In this document: positions 51,113 to 61,877 of the stretch, piece by piece | How positions within the stretch are numbered: the first letter of the stretch is position 1 | Layout of the letters: every line of letters starts with the position of its first letter | From: Iris pallida | Lineage: Eukaryota > Streptophyta > Magnoliopsida > Asparagales > Iridaceae | Reading direction: 5' to 3' | Assembly (NCBI GenBank): GCA_029216955.1 | Contig: JANAVB010015600.1 | Span: 27,898,352-27,962,351, forward strand | DNA length: 64,000 bases | The notes under the pieces: model-generated | Seen by the model: the letters and a program-made list of their open reading frames with translations, nothing else | Told to the model about the DNA's origin: nothing | Databases searched by the model: none | Made by a program: the position numbers and the translations under genes

Positions 51113-54100
51113 CTATGGTTCAGCTATACATAATTCTCTGAGGCAATCCCTCAGCACGGCAGTCGACCGCTCAACTCGCAGCTTAGCCCGATGCTCGGCC
51201 TCCTGATTCAGCCGCTCTGTATCCTCCAGATGCGCGTGGGTCTGCCAGCCACCTTCGAGTCTCTTCAGAGCACGCTCCAAGCTAGCAGAAACTCGGGTGA
51301 CCTTTTCGGTCTCCTGAACGATCAGCTCTTTATCCGCACAGGAGGCCTCGAGCTCAGATTCCAAGAAAACCAGCTTCCTCTGGAGCTCGAGGATCTGCTC
51401 CCTCGTATCAATTATTCCGCGAGAGGTAGCCGCTTCCCGAGCCGTGCAAACCTCGCTCATGCGGCTCAGCTGATCATATTGAAGAGACAGATCGTCGAGG
51501 TCCTTTGTGATAACCGGCTTAGACGCATCTCGTGCGGCCCTTATCTTCTCCAGGACAGTGATGAGAAAGGCCCGCTCCTGATCTATCGCTGAAGACAGAT
51601 CAACTTGCCGCAGCACTTGAAACTGGGCCACGAGCTGATTAGCCTCTAACAATTTGGGCTCCAGAAGCGCAACTATCCCTGCCCCACGAGGGAGGGTTTT
51701 AAGAATTTCAATCTGGCCACGGGTGTATTGTCGGGCCAAGGCAAAGGGGGTCCCCCGCTCCACAGCAGCTTCGACCCCACTCTTCAGGTGGCGGTAGAAA
51801 CTGTCAACCACATCCTATGACGCTTTATCCAGAACTTCCGTAGAGGATGACGTCAAAGGAAGTGTAGCTGGCAGTGTCTAAGGAGACGCGCCAGAACTTG
51901 CCACCCCTGCCACCAGGGAAACAAATTTCGAGCGAAAAGATACGTGGATAGTAGCTAACTCCTCCTCCGCGGCCCGAAGAACCTGGATACTCGGCAAGGC
52001 GAAAAGGTCGACCCCCGAAGCCACATGAGCAGAGAAAGACGCAGGGACCATTGCTCCCTGCCCCGGCTGTGCCGCATCTGATCTCCCGAACTCAATCCAG
52101 CGGGAGGCCCCTCAATATAAGTCGAAAAGGGACAGGGCACACTCCCTTCCACCAGATCCCCTCCGGCGAAGCCTATCCTGACAATGTCCGTCATTGGCAG
52201 TGAAGGGGCAGGACCTGTATGTCCAGAGCAACCATCAATCAGCCTAACCCGAAGGATGTGATGATAGAGCAAATGGGCCTCCTCATTAGTTAAGATTTGG
52301 CTTATCTTATTAAGGAAGGGTTGTGGAGGCTGAGGTTCGCTCACAACCGCTGTAGTCCCCCCACCAGCGACCTCCAAGCCGAATTTAGCTGGTTTCTCTG
52401 CCCTAGCCGCCTCGGAAGGAGATACGACTGGATCAGCGTTGCACTGCAGAAACTTTGCAGTCTCGGGGACGGGTTCAGTGGAGTCCCCGTCACCCTGGAT
52501 CGAGATCTCAGTAACGTGAGACCCCTCAGCCGCCGCCGAGAGAACCCCGACAGAAATAATCTCGGCACACATGTCACTAATCAAAGTGGTCAGGACCGGA
52601 TTAACTTCAAAAAAAACGGCCAGTTCTCGAGAGTCCGACTCTTCTGACGCCTACAGAGAAAAGAAAAATAATTAGAACATAGTTCAAGAAAAGCTAAAGA
52701 AAGAGAGGGTTGTGATTCAATTCACCTCCGAAATGGCGCCCATATCCTCGCCTCTCTCCTTAATGAGCAGCCGACGAGGCCTAACCGCAGCCCATTTCAC
52801 GGAGTAGGTTCTGCCGCCTCCAACAGACTCAGGCCTGCTTCGCTTTCGGGAAGGACTCGGATCAACAGGCGGCTGATCCGCCACCACCTCATCTGGCACA
52901 ATAGGCGGCTGATCCGCCACCACCTCTTCTGCAGGAGGGAGAGAGCTATCGGTATCATGCTCGTCATCCTCTTCATCCGCAGTGGTGGACTTCGAGTCCG
53001 GCACAGGAACCGTGTTCGCCCTCTTCTTCCTCGTCTTGGACCCCTTGGGCTTCTCCGCCAAGCCAGTACCCACAATGAAGCTGGTACTCGGGTCAAAATT
53101 AACGTGAGGCTTGCTCGCAGTAACATGGTATAAGGCCGCCATATACAAAATCTTCCCTGGTGCCTCAGCATCAGGAACCGGGAAGCTGGTTCGGGTATGA
53201 ACCGCGTCATAATAATGCCAGGCCCTGATACCGTCGAGGACGCTACCTACAAAGCCCAGGCAGGGGCTGGGACTGTCAAAGAATAGCTGATTATACTCGA
53301 ACTGGCGGGAGAACCTGCTGGGCAAGTAGGGCTCCAGGTAGACATTGTTGCGGTTACGGTATACTAGGTGCGCTGGACGGATATTATGCAACTAAAGGAG
53401 CATCTTCTCACGCAAGAGGTGAGGAGGTCCGGTACCATCAATATGTACGCCCCTCACTTCTTCATCGATAAAACGAGGAACAGACACAAAAAAGTCATAT
53501 CCGTCCACTCTCGCCAGCGCCCTCCGACAGGCTGGCATAGTGCTGCACTCCCAAGGCTGATGGTGATATTAGAAAATGAAAGCATCATCAGCCGTAACAC
53601 CGTCTTCTTCTCCAGGCCTCATCAAAGATCGGTAGTGCATCAAAATCCACCCCATCAGATAATGGTAGGGTAGCTCTATGCGCTCAAAATCCATCGTCGT
53701 GTCACGGGCGATGACCTTGGACGAGAAGGCACGAAGACCATGGTGTATGCTGCACACCATGGCCGGAAGAAGGGCCAGTCTGACCCCAAAGACCAACTTT
53801 ACAGCATGGAGGATAAAGTGGCGGCTGATCCTCTCAATGGAACTCGCCCCTCCTGAGACCACGCAGTTCCGTAGCCACACCATCAGGAATCCTGCCAAAA
53901 GTGCCTTCTCTGACAGCCGCTGAGTACCATGATAAAAATAACTAAAGGAGTCAGTTTGACTCCCAAATGTGTCACCCGTGGCCCTCGATCTCTTGGCAGT
54001 CGATGCCAATTTTTGTACCTCCTCTTGGATTTGAGGATCTCGCAGAGAAACCCACCCTGAGGCGGCTAGTGTAAAAAGGTATGAGACCCAGGACGTGGTG

Positions 54101-55901
54101 TGAGGAATGCTCCCTTCCGAGCTACCATCCTTCTTGATGGACATCTGGTGACAGGTACTGTGGTGACATAACAATTCTCGGTATACGACAACAAAGCCCG
54201 AGAACAGCCGATCCAAATCTTCGAACTCTTCGTTCGTAGGGGTGTACACTTCAAAGACTTCTTTCCTCCAGGACAGCTTGGAAATAACGTACATCTCGTG
54301 GAGAGCGAGTCCCAGCTCCCTTCCGGGCGTGAAGAAGGTTCCCGTCCGCCGGTTGTACATCTCCAGGAGAGCCATGAACAACGGCTTGTTTATGGGTAGA
54401 CCATGACAGGTGCCCCAAATGGCGTGGTAGAGGCCGATCTCACGCAGAGGAGTCTCATACTTCCGCAGAATCCACGTGGTCAAGTTGGCCCATGCAGGGA
54501 TAGGGTTTGTTCAGTTCTGTAGCGCCAACCGGCCGACAGGATAGGACCCCTTCCGAGCAAGCTGGTTCAAGAAGGTGTCAGCTTGAGAGAACGTAAAATT
54601 GGGACCCGATACATTTATGAAGGTACCCGGGCCAGTCCCATCATGTACCGACTGACCGATTCCCTTTCCGCATACGCTGATCCCGAATTCCTGTTATAAT
54701 GGATGTTACCCACAATCATCCCCGACTTGCTTGGAGTCAAGGAGTCCACCATCTTTTTGTCCATCGGTAACATGTTGAACCATGACAGAGGAAAATGACG
54801 CTCCATAGGAGGGATATAGATCGCCATCCCGTCAAGAGTAAAGTCCCAACTCTCGGATATATCCAGCACCCGGGGGTTCTTCACAGTAAAGGCATCCCCA
54901 AAGAGGAATGCCGACTTTAGGTATTTTTCCTCCAATTGCCCCGAGTTCATCATGGCACAGAGAAAATAGAAGGGCTGGTTCCTGATAGCATTTAGCCTCT
55001 CCATATGCTCGTTTGTGGGAAGCTGGTTCGCCATATATTGGACTAAGTGGTCGAATCGTACACCCACAACAGATTGGGCCGAACCCACCAGGGGTTCTTC
55101 CGCTGGATTGACTGGCAGATTCACTGGAGAAAGATAAACGAAACAAGTTAAAAGATGGCTAAACAAAGCCACTTAGTGTTTCTAGGCTTATGCGACCCAG
55201 TCCACATGAGCTTATGCGGCTCTAATTTGGTGAGGGTCCCAGGCGGCCCATTTCAGATGAGCTTATGTGACTTTGTATAAACACGAGCTTATACAGCTCT
55301 GTTTTGCGTGAGCTTATGCGGTTCTATTTAAAAGAGCTTATGCGGCTCTGTTTGAACATGAGCTTATGCGGCACTGATTAGCGTAAGCTTATGCGGCTCT
55401 GTTCAGCGTGAGCTTATGCGGTTCTGCTTAAAAGAGCTTATTCGGCTCTGTTTGAACATGAGCTTATGCGACACTGATTACCGTAAGCTTATGCGGCTCG
55501 ATTTAGCGTGAGCTTATACGGTCCTGTCTGTTGGAACTTCATGCGGCCCAATTCTGCGAAGTGCTTATGCAGCCACACGACGACCCTTATGCGGCTCAGA
55601 CATGAAGGATACCTCCATGCGGCTCGAACATGAGATATACATGCAACACATACAGCACGTTATGTGGATTTACTCCAATAAACTTTAACAGTTCAATGGA
55701 GACGAAGAAGGCTCGCGCATAAGAAACTTGCGACGTAGCCCTGACGGCTAGGATTTTGAGTTCATGTAACTTCTCCCAAATATCCTTACCCTCAATGATG
55801 GGGTGAACGTCGGGATGAACCGTAGGCGCCGCAGTCGACGAAGAGGCCACTCTTTTACCCTTCGCCGCAGCAGAGGAAGCCTTGGAAGTCTTGGGAGCCA
55901 T
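51113..55901 (-). pseudogene. Antisense gene of the Tat element with plant mobile domain and coiled coil, broken
   Basis: Minus-strand pieces in order: 55901-55596 (MAPKTSKASSAAAKGKRVAS, basic start); 55172-54615; 54483-53569; 53391-52717; 52584-51955; 51811-51113. The second and third carry the plant mobile domain: HPLS-like core with WILRKYETPLREIGLY, YNRRTGTFFTPGRELGLALH and FFSVPRF-type sequence to 53400. The fourth holds acidic and basic KTRKKRAN/SRKRSRP stretches (likely nuclear signal); the last is a long heptad-rich coiled coil. Stops lie between pieces, several at single C-to-T distance from sense codons. An acceptor, TTATCTTTCTCCAG, before 55123 suggests an intron covering the motif array. 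Retand-like elements are known for such antisense frames; the role is unknown. I place the domain by recall, not by search. Confidence 0.78.
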
Positions 55902-56345
55902 TGATGAGCAAAGAAGAAAAAGACGGCAGCTAGGGCAAGAGAGGTACGAATAAAAGAAGAAAGTAAAGAGTTTTTCTCTAAAAGTTACTCTTATTTATAG
56001 GCGGACAGGAGGCTCATAGACCGATGGACGCTTCGATCTGTGTGCCGCCTAAAGAACAAAATCGACACTTCGATCATCGAGGCAAATCTGGGTATTTAAA
56101 ACTGACCCTTGGGATCCTACCGCAAAAGGCGGCTTGAAATCCAAAATAAATCAAGGGCAATTAAATGAGACGCATACGTGGCAGAAAGGACAACATGCGG
56201 TCAGAACAGTCCATGCGGCTAGGAAGTCCATGCGGCTAGGAAGTCCATGCAGCCAGACAGTCCATGCGGCAAGAAAGTCCATACGGCTAGGAAGTCCATG
56301 TGGCCAGAACATCCTATGCGGCTAGAAGAGCTTATGTAGACATAG
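55165..56345. repeat. ATGCGGCTC motif array beside the antisense gene
   Basis: The word ATGCGGCTC, often as GAGCTTATGCGGCTCTG, and close variants occur more than 20 times at irregular 25-45 bp spacing in 55165-55630 and again at 56195-56330. The first block falls where an intron of the antisense gene would lie; the second lies ahead of the 3' LTR. The same word fills both LTRs. Confidence 0.9.
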
Positions 56346-56390
56346 CCATGCTTCTTATTCAAAGTATTTCAATTTTACAAATTGAAAACT

Positions 56391-56403
56391 TTGAAGGGGG
56401 TCT
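56391..56403 (+). other. Polypurine tract of the Tat element
   Basis: TTGAAGGGGGTCT lies immediately before the 3' LTR start TGTAGAAGC. Plus-strand DNA synthesis would start here. It confirms the element's orientation. Confidence 0.85.
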
Positions 56404-57778
56404 TGTAGAAGCATGGAAAAGAACATGAAAGTCCATGCGGCTCAGAACAGAGGGAGTCTCATGCGGTTCAAAAAATCTCGTAGAGCTTCATGCGGCTCAA
56501 GAGTCCTTTAGAGCTTCATGCGGCTCAAAAGTCCTTCAGAGCTTCATGCGGCTCAGAAATCCCCAATAGCTCCATACGGTTCGGGTAAAAGCCACGTAGC
56601 CCTATGCGGTTTGCCTCTACAGCTGGCCATCAAGCAGCGGCCTCATTTAATGCTCTGACGTAACACGACAGCTCTGACATAAAAGTGAATTGATAGTACT
56701 GACATAAAGCTGCAATAATGACTTTGACATAATGGTGCGCTCCTAGGGAAACGAAGGAAATCTTTACAGCTGGCACGATCCACCATTTCCAAAGCTCTTT
56801 ATGCGGCTCGGTTGCAGAGACTTCCATGCTGCTCAGTTGCAAGGATCCACATGCGGCTCAGTTGCAAGGACCCACATGCGGTTCAGATTAAAGGATGTTC
56901 ATGCAGCTTAGTTGTAAAGACGCCTATGCGGCTCAGTTGTAAAGACGTCTATGCGGCTCAGTTGTAAAAGACTTCCATACGGTTCAGATAAGGCCATCCT
57001 TATGCGGCTCTGACACGAGGCCGCACTCATGCGGCTCAACTATAACTGTCCTCCATGCGGCTCGCAGCAGTTGGGACACGTGGCAGAAGTTGATCAAATT
57101 TCAAATTTATGGCAAATTAACATAACAGGCAGTTGGGACACGTGGCAAGAGATTAACCAAGATTTATTTACTCGAATTTATTGATATCAACAAATCATCA
57201 CAAAGCAGATTTGGTGCAACCAACATTAACTGCCTAGATCGATTTGTTCCAATCAACATTAACTGCTCAGATTTGGTACAATCAACATTAACTGCCCAGA
57301 TCGATTTGTTCCAATCAACATTAATAGCCCAGATTATTTTTCAACAAACAAGATCAAGGCTAATCTTTACCAAATCCTTAATCGCCCACTTTTTAAGGAG
57401 CAATTACTGCACACCCTACTTATCCTAAAGCCCTATAAATAGCAAGGTGCCATTCCCTTGTAAAAGCCTGGACAGAGAGACACAGAGAGCGCGCAGAGAG
57501 CGGCTGAGACTCAGAGAGAAATATAGAGCAACTCCCGTCCACACAAAGAGCATTTCTTCACCAGAGCCGAAGCGACGTCCGATCGTCCAAGGAGTAAGGC
57601 AGAGTTGTCGTCACTCTCCCGAGCCTCTACCGTCACCCCCCAGAATCAAAAATAAACAATTGTACTTTAGATTGCTTTTCCTAGGTTTTGTTTCTAGGCT
57701 CTCTTTTGTACAAGCGAGTTTGTATTGTGAAGTAAAAGTCCAGTCCTCCCATAAAACTGTTATGTTCTTTTATAATCA
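56404..57778 (+). repeat. 3' LTR of the Tat element
   Basis: It is 1375 bp, TGTAGAAGCATGG to TTTTATAATCA. ATGCGGCTC-type words occur about 17 times in 56430-57065. TATA box TATAAATA is at 57434-57441, followed by GAGAGA-rich leader sequence. It shares the 44520-45130 region of the 5' LTR with several percent divergence, so this insertion looks older than both Copia elements. Confidence 0.9.
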
Positions 57779-59172
57779 ATGGCAAACAGCGAGGCACGGT
57801 GATGGTCTAGAGACACAAATAGGCCAGACTCTATGTTCTAAAATTGATCCTAAGGTAAGAATAGAAAGACAATCATAAAGGGTTTATGTTGCACAAATTA
57901 AATAAATGTGTTGGTTTTGGTATATGTGGGCGAGGAGCTCACACCACTAGTACAGTTGAGTACCGACACCCACACAGTATTTATGTGCAGGCATATGTTA
58001 AAGCTCGTTGGCGTGGAGCTCGCTTGGATGCGTCGAGACAACAAAGTTTTTTGGCATTTCGAGGCATGTGGCCGCATAGAGTCTGGACTTATATGGGATA
58101 TAATGTATGTACATCGCCTACCTGAAGCATCCGCTGGCTCGTCAAATTATACTGAGAGATGAGATAGAGTAGAGTGACTTGTAAATTGAAAGAAAAGTTA
58201 GACTGAGTGATCGTAATAATGGCCTCGTGCCACTTTTGTAATCTTTGTTCAATATCAATAAAGAGCCTTTTTTGTTGACTTGTGTTTTGGTTCTGACTTT
58301 TCGTTGGCTTATTCAATATTTCTACTTCGAGACTTCTGTGTAACGATCCCGTCGCTTAGCCTATAATTGGCCGTTATAGAACCAGCTTTGCATGAGTGCA
58401 ACCTAGGCTCACGCGGCATCACGCCTTAGCGAGGACGATTGGTCCTACAGGACCGGGGCGTGATAGGTTGTGCCGAAGGAACCGACGAAGATAGGATCAT
58501 CGTTGTAAGCCACGAAGTTGCCACCGAAGGAGAGCGCGAGAGCACGTCAACTCCGTCCAGTGAGAATATCGACAGAGCTGCAACCTGCCGCATTGCACAA
58601 CTTGTACATTCTAATGTGATGTTATATGAGCCTTGCGCGCCATCCCCGTCGGAGCACCGCTTCCTATTCCCAAAACATCAATTTCCGATACAATATTGTC
58701 CGCTGCCGTGGTCGACGTGTGAGTACTGTAGCCTTCTTGTCCGAGGGGTCATTAGCCAACTGCCCGTAAGGTCTAGCGTCGATAATTTTCTTGTTGTAAC
58801 CTCCTCGAAGCTCGCAGGTCCTTTCCATTTAGCAGGCAGCGCCGACATTCCTTTATCACTGAATAAAAGATGACTAGGTTGATGACCGTGTCCAACAATC
58901 CAATAACGACCCCCTCTCTGAAGCTCGAGTCCCAAATGATACCTCCGGACGTCCCTGACTAGAGACCGAGGAAGGCCGGCATGTGGGTTATGAACTCTTT
59001 GAACTATGTTTCTCGTAAACTAGTAATCTAGGCATTAATTGTGGTTAAGTCGGCATAATTGTAGTGGTATTTGTATGTCAAATATGATATTGGATGACAC
59101 TTGCTGGCTTTTGTTAGTTGTGTGTGTTCTATTCACAAACTAAGAGCAAAAGCTCAATTCCCTTATAGTTTT
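57779..59172. other. Stretch without a recognised gene; possible LTR start at 58339
   Basis: Open frames at 57886-58162 and 58439-58935 (both strands) match nothing I know. TGTAACGATCCCGTCGC at 58339 resembles a Gypsy LTR start (TGTAACG/TGTCACG followed by CCG), but no partner end was found. The rest may be old retrotransposon debris or host DNA. Confidence 0.35.
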
Positions 59173-59215
59173 AGTCCCACATCGGTTGGGTGAGGGGAAT
59201 AACTTGTGTATATAT
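59173..59215 (+). promoter_or_regulatory. USE-like and TATA-like motif pair
   Basis: AGTCCCACATCG (59173-59184) matches the upstream sequence element of plant snRNA promoters. TATATATTA starts at 59209, 24 bp after it, a pol III-like spacing. No U6, 7SL or MRP sequence follows. TAGTCCCACATC is also common in short plant LTRs, as in the Copia LTRs here (about 17920 and 23680), so an LTR relic is at least as likely. Confidence 0.3.
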
Positions 59216-59363
59216 TACTATTCCCTCTTTTGCTCCATTAAAGTATTATGAGAGAAGCCCTATGGGCCACACACAGGCACCGATGCCGCTACCCGGTCTG
59301 GTTCGGTTCGACACGCATAACGGGTGTGGGTACGTGCCCACATCTGCGGACGCCGAATGCCGA

Positions 59364-59665
59364 CACTACCAAAATATGGCAAAATTGCGATGAATTTAGT
59401 GACTCTATGAGAGGACGTCGCTAATTTTTGGGAATTTAGCGACGTGGACATAGGACGTTGCTATTTGTCGCTGGTGGTGACTACTAGCGACGAATAGCGA
59501 CATTAGTTTATTAAATGGGAATCTGCGTCGCAATTTTGTCGCTACACGTCGCTAATTATTTTAATATAGCGACTCGTAGCGATGGCCTTGTAGTACGTCA
59601 CCGTATATTAATAATCAGCAAAGTTTAGCGACGTCGCATGCGGACGTCGCTAAATATTTCATATA
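59364..59665. repeat. CACTA terminal and subterminal repeats
   Basis: Inverted and direct copies of TAGCGACG, GTCGCTA and related words lie between 59399 and 59662. In this superfamily such words bind the element's regulatory protein and set the ends for transposase. Confidence 0.85.
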
Positions 59666-61099
59666 GGGTGCAGGAGGGTTTCTTTTCTATGATTCGACCG
59701 ACCGAAATTTTTTCCCCCCAAATTTCCCACTCTCCCTCCTCCGGCGCTCGCACCCTCCTCCGGCCTCCTCCTCCTCGCACCCTCCTCCGGCCTTCTCCTC
59801 AGGTAGCCCCCCTCTCTCTCCTCCTTCTCGCACCCTCCTTCAGTAGCTCTTTATCAGGTTTTCCCCCAATTTATCAGCTTTCTTTATATTTGGATTCTTT
59901 TTTATATTCTCTAAGATCTTCATGTTGATTGTTCAGTCCATGAACCAGTTAGCCTTTGATTTATACCTTATGATACGATCTGAGAATCACTTGGGAAGGA
60001 AGGGATAGTTGGCTAATTGAGTTTCAGTCTTTGGTTTTAAGGACAGGCTGAATTTTTGTCATTCAATGGTAGAGTCAAATTGGCATGATTCAATTGATGC
60101 TCTGCTCCTGACAGGAATGAGGAGTGAACCAATCCGCCATGTTTAACCATGTTGAGTGTATCACTATTGAACTTTCCAAATTGGAGTCCTCCTAAATCCA
60201 ACTAACCTTGCCTATTACATGACTGTCAAATTTTGCTTATTTATGACTGTTGGTAGTGAGTGTTATTTGAATAAAAGCTTGATAGTCCTGTTAGCTCAAC
60301 ATTCTATTGTAACCTAGGATTGACTTGCTTTTGTGTAGATGTTACATCCTGAATAGAACACTGTAGGCATGTTAGTTTAGCCTTAGCAGTATCAAGTTTC
60401 CTAATCCTGTGAATGAGTTTTCTCCTAAGTATTCTCGACAGTTGAGTATGATTTAGCTCACTGACATTACTGAAATATGGAATGATTAGTGTAGGGTATG
60501 TTGGTCAGGTTTTGGCAGAGTTGGGATATGATAGTATGCATGTTATAATTAACAAGGAATGCTGTTGACACCAAATATTGCACGATAGGTTACTTGAGTA
60601 ACCTGGAATATTTTACCTACTGAAACAAATGGTTTGGGCAAGGGTGTGTATAGGTTTGTCATCAGATGGTATAGGATTTTGCCTGCCAAGTTCTGAACAG
60701 CAGTCCAGGCTGCCTGCTTAGTTGAAAGTCTTAATTAGACTTTCTGTTCAGAGGTAGGCTAAATCCAGTACAAATTAGGGACTATCATGTTCAGGCAGTT
60801 GGTACCAGTATTTAAGACTAGTTTGATTTGTATAATTTCTGTTAAAGACAGATATGTAGGTCCTGTATGAGAGAATGGACACCTAGGTATGATGGCTTGG
60901 CTAGTTCATGATACCCACAGGAAATTTGTCTATTGATATGGACTTAGATAAATTCCTATTGGGAAATGATATTGGAATAAGGATTAACCTGAGAATAGGC
61001 TTAACTGAATAGTGATATCAGTTAGCAACTGCTTTCTGAGTTTGAATGTCAGGCATTTTAGAAAAATGGTGAGATACACCAAGTCAGACATTGTCCCTG
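59666..61099. other. CACTA leader and intron-like DNA
   Basis: CT-rich tract with CCCTCCTCCGGC repeats (59725-59850), then more than 1 kb without conserved coding sequence. A 96-codon frame at 59638-59928 is a translation of the CT-rich tract. I see no TNPA-like gene. Confidence 0.5.
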
Positions 61100-61876
61100 C
61101 AGCCATTCGACTGGCAAGACAGAAATCTATGTACGATATTTGCTATAAGGACTTTGTATTAATCTACGGTAAGACATCGTGATCAGGACATAGTCCCTGC
61201 AGCCATTCGACTGGCGAGGCAGAAACTATGTAGCCGTAGATAAAGTTGACTGTCCTCCGACCCCCATCCCTCGACAATAATGATACGACAACCTATCACT
61301 ACATCTTTTAGTTGTAGATAATGTCTTAGTATTATATTTTGTGGGTTCATCTTCTTGATTCTGTTACATCCTTCAGATACTAGATTCGATAAGAACATAT
61401 ACTACATCATATGTACATAACATAGATGATTCACACTAATGTCTGCTAGAATGAATTTTGGGTTGTGTTCTGAGCCATCCGTTCTCACACTTGTCAAAAA
61501 ATCGAATATAACCTTTTTATCTGCCATTCGACTCGCGAGGCAGAAATCTATGTACGACATTTGCTATAAGGAATTTGCATTAATCTACGGTACGACATCG
61601 TGATCAAGACATAGTCCATGCAACCATTCGACTGGCGAGGCAGAAACTATATAGCCATAGATAAAGTTGACTGTCCTCCGACATCCATCCCTCGGCAATG
61701 ATGATACGACAACCTATCACTACATCTTTTAGTAGTAGATAATGTCTTAGTATTACATTATGTGGGTTCATCTTGATTCTGTTACATCCTTCAGATACTA
61801 GATTCGATAAGAACATATACTACACCATATGTACAGAACATAGATGATTCAAACTAATGTATGCTAGAATGAAAGA
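61100..61876. repeat. Two direct copies of a ~360-bp unit, 421-bp period
   Basis: 61100-61465 and 61521-61876 align along their length, sharing GCAGAAA(T)CTATGTA, TTTGCTATAAGGA, GACATCGTGATCA and CATAGATGATTCA. A further copy of GCCATTCGACTGGCGAGGCA sits within each. Small minus-strand frames in the two units are parallel but unrecognised. It is a duplication inside the CACTA element. Confidence 0.85.
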
Positions 61877-61877
61877 C

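Larger units (their letters stand above)
43943..57778 (+). mobile_element. Tat-lineage Ty3/Gypsy element (Retand-like) with antisense gene; 5'-truncated, gag deleted
   Basis: The 3' LTR is complete (56404-57778, TGTAGAAGC to ATAATCA), preceded by purine tract TTGAAGGGGGTCT. The 5' LTR (43943-45132) lacks its first 43 bp and has internal deletions. The order protease remnant, RT, RNase H, second archaeal-type RNase H, integrase identifies Ty3/Gypsy of the plant Tat lineage. Gag and most of protease are missing just after the 5' LTR. An antisense gene with a plant mobile domain lies between integrase and the 3' LTR, as reported for Retand-like members. No target duplication can be checked because the left end is lost. 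Confidence 0.92.

Noticed and set aside
57886..58162. Small gene after the Tat element
   Set aside because: Two overlapping frames of about 80 codons, without recognisable domain, conserved start or splice sites. Kept as unannotated sequence.
58439..58935. Overlapping frames of 144 (plus) and 85 (minus) codons
   Set aside because: No recognisable motif on either strand. Mixed openness is expected in GC-richer retrotransposon debris.
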